Source: Tissierellaceae bacterium
GTDB taxonomy: Bacteria > Bacillota > Clostridia > Tissierellales > Tissierellaceae
Reading direction: 5' to 3'
DNA length: 6,710 nucleotides
Assembly: GCA_029264075.1 (NCBI GenBank)
Contig: JARICQ010000029.1
Location: forward strand, 1 to 6,710
Shown piece after piece: positions 6,510 through 6,710 of the stretch (position 1 is the stretch's first letter; each line of letters starts with the position of its first letter). A program made the translations under genes and the position numbers. The notes beneath the pieces were generated by a model that was given only the letters and a program-made list of their open reading frames with translations, did not search any database and was not told the DNA's origin.

Positions 6510-6710
6510 TTATTCTAAAAAACCTTCTAATATCTTGTTTTCTGCTTCTTCTTCAGTAAGTCCTAAAGTCATTAACTTGATCAATTGATCTGATGCTATT
6601 CTTCCTATCGTAGCTTCGTGAATAAGCTGTGCACCGGGATGCAGGGCTGTAACTTCTGGAACTGAAGATACTTGACCTTGATCCATTATGATGGAATCAC
6701 ATTCTATATG
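6510..6710 (-). CDS. SufB/SufD-family Fe-S cluster scaffold protein, C-terminal fragment
   Basis: The last 66 codons and stop of a SUF-system protein; the start lies beyond the window. SufB/SufD proteins partner with the SufC ATPase in the cytoplasm to assemble Fe-S clusters. The visible part is the conserved C-terminal end of the family: HIECDSIIMD (1-10 of the fragment), SSVPEV (15-20), the HEATIGRI block (31-38) equivalent to the SufB HEA region, then the terminal helices DQLIKLMTLGLTEEEAE (41-57) and EGFLE at the stop. The short ending and the SVPE wording fit the compact SufB/SufD proteins of Clostridia and archaea better than long E. coli-type SufB, but the fragment alone does not decide between SufB and SufD, so no symbol is given. 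sufC would be expected immediately outside the window. No terminator with a T run follows the stop. Confidence 0.85.
   Translation of the reverse strand, partial: HIECDSIIMDQGQVSSVPEVTALHPGAQLIHEATIGRIASDQLIKLMTLGLTEEEAENKILEGFLE

Overview
This window looks like chromosomal DNA from a low-G+C, Gram-positive anaerobe of the Clostridia/Tissierellia type. The evidence is A+T-rich coding sequence, strong AGGAGG ribosome-binding sites, a lipobox lipoprotein, and a suf-type Fe-S assembly gene ending like the short SufB/SufD proteins of Clostridia. Genus and species cannot be read from this sequence. All five genes are on the minus strand, so transcription runs from the high to the low coordinates.

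Layout in transcription order: (i) 6710-6510, the last 66 codons of a SufB/SufD-family Fe-S scaffold protein, whose start lies outside the window. (ii) A 73-bp gap with a perfect 8-bp inverted repeat. (iii) 6436-5756, a six-helix membrane protein resembling the DUF3159 family, with a non-ATG start. (iv) A 95-bp gap with a candidate promoter very close to the next start. (v) 5660-1773, a 1295-residue soluble hybrid histidine kinase: PAS-PAS-GAF-PAS-PAS-HisKA-HATPase-REC-HPt plus an extra C-terminal helical segment. (vi) 1801-650, a 383-residue response regulator that overlaps the kinase gene by 29 bp. It has an intact receiver but a wrecked HD-GYP-type output domain. (vii) A 212-bp gap with a candidate promoter and no clear terminator. 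(viii) 437-1, a fasciclin-domain (FAS1) lipoprotein cut by the window edge.

The kinase and regulator form one unit. The kinase carries every site of a four-step phosphorelay (His694 -> Asp991 -> His1145) and the regulator offers the final acceptor, Asp55. Translational overlap should fix their stoichiometry. No membrane segment is visible in the kinase, so it probably senses a cytoplasmic signal through its PAS/GAF domains.

The main point of interest is the regulator's output domain. It keeps the fold signature and C-terminal extension of HD-GYP cyclic-di-GMP phosphodiesterase regulators, but the residues aligning with the HD dyad, the other metal ligands and the GYP loop are replaced. It is probably a non-enzymatic signalling or binding module. 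I found no CRISPR array, RNA gene, insertion sequence or phage element, and the rest looks like ordinary chromosomal content.
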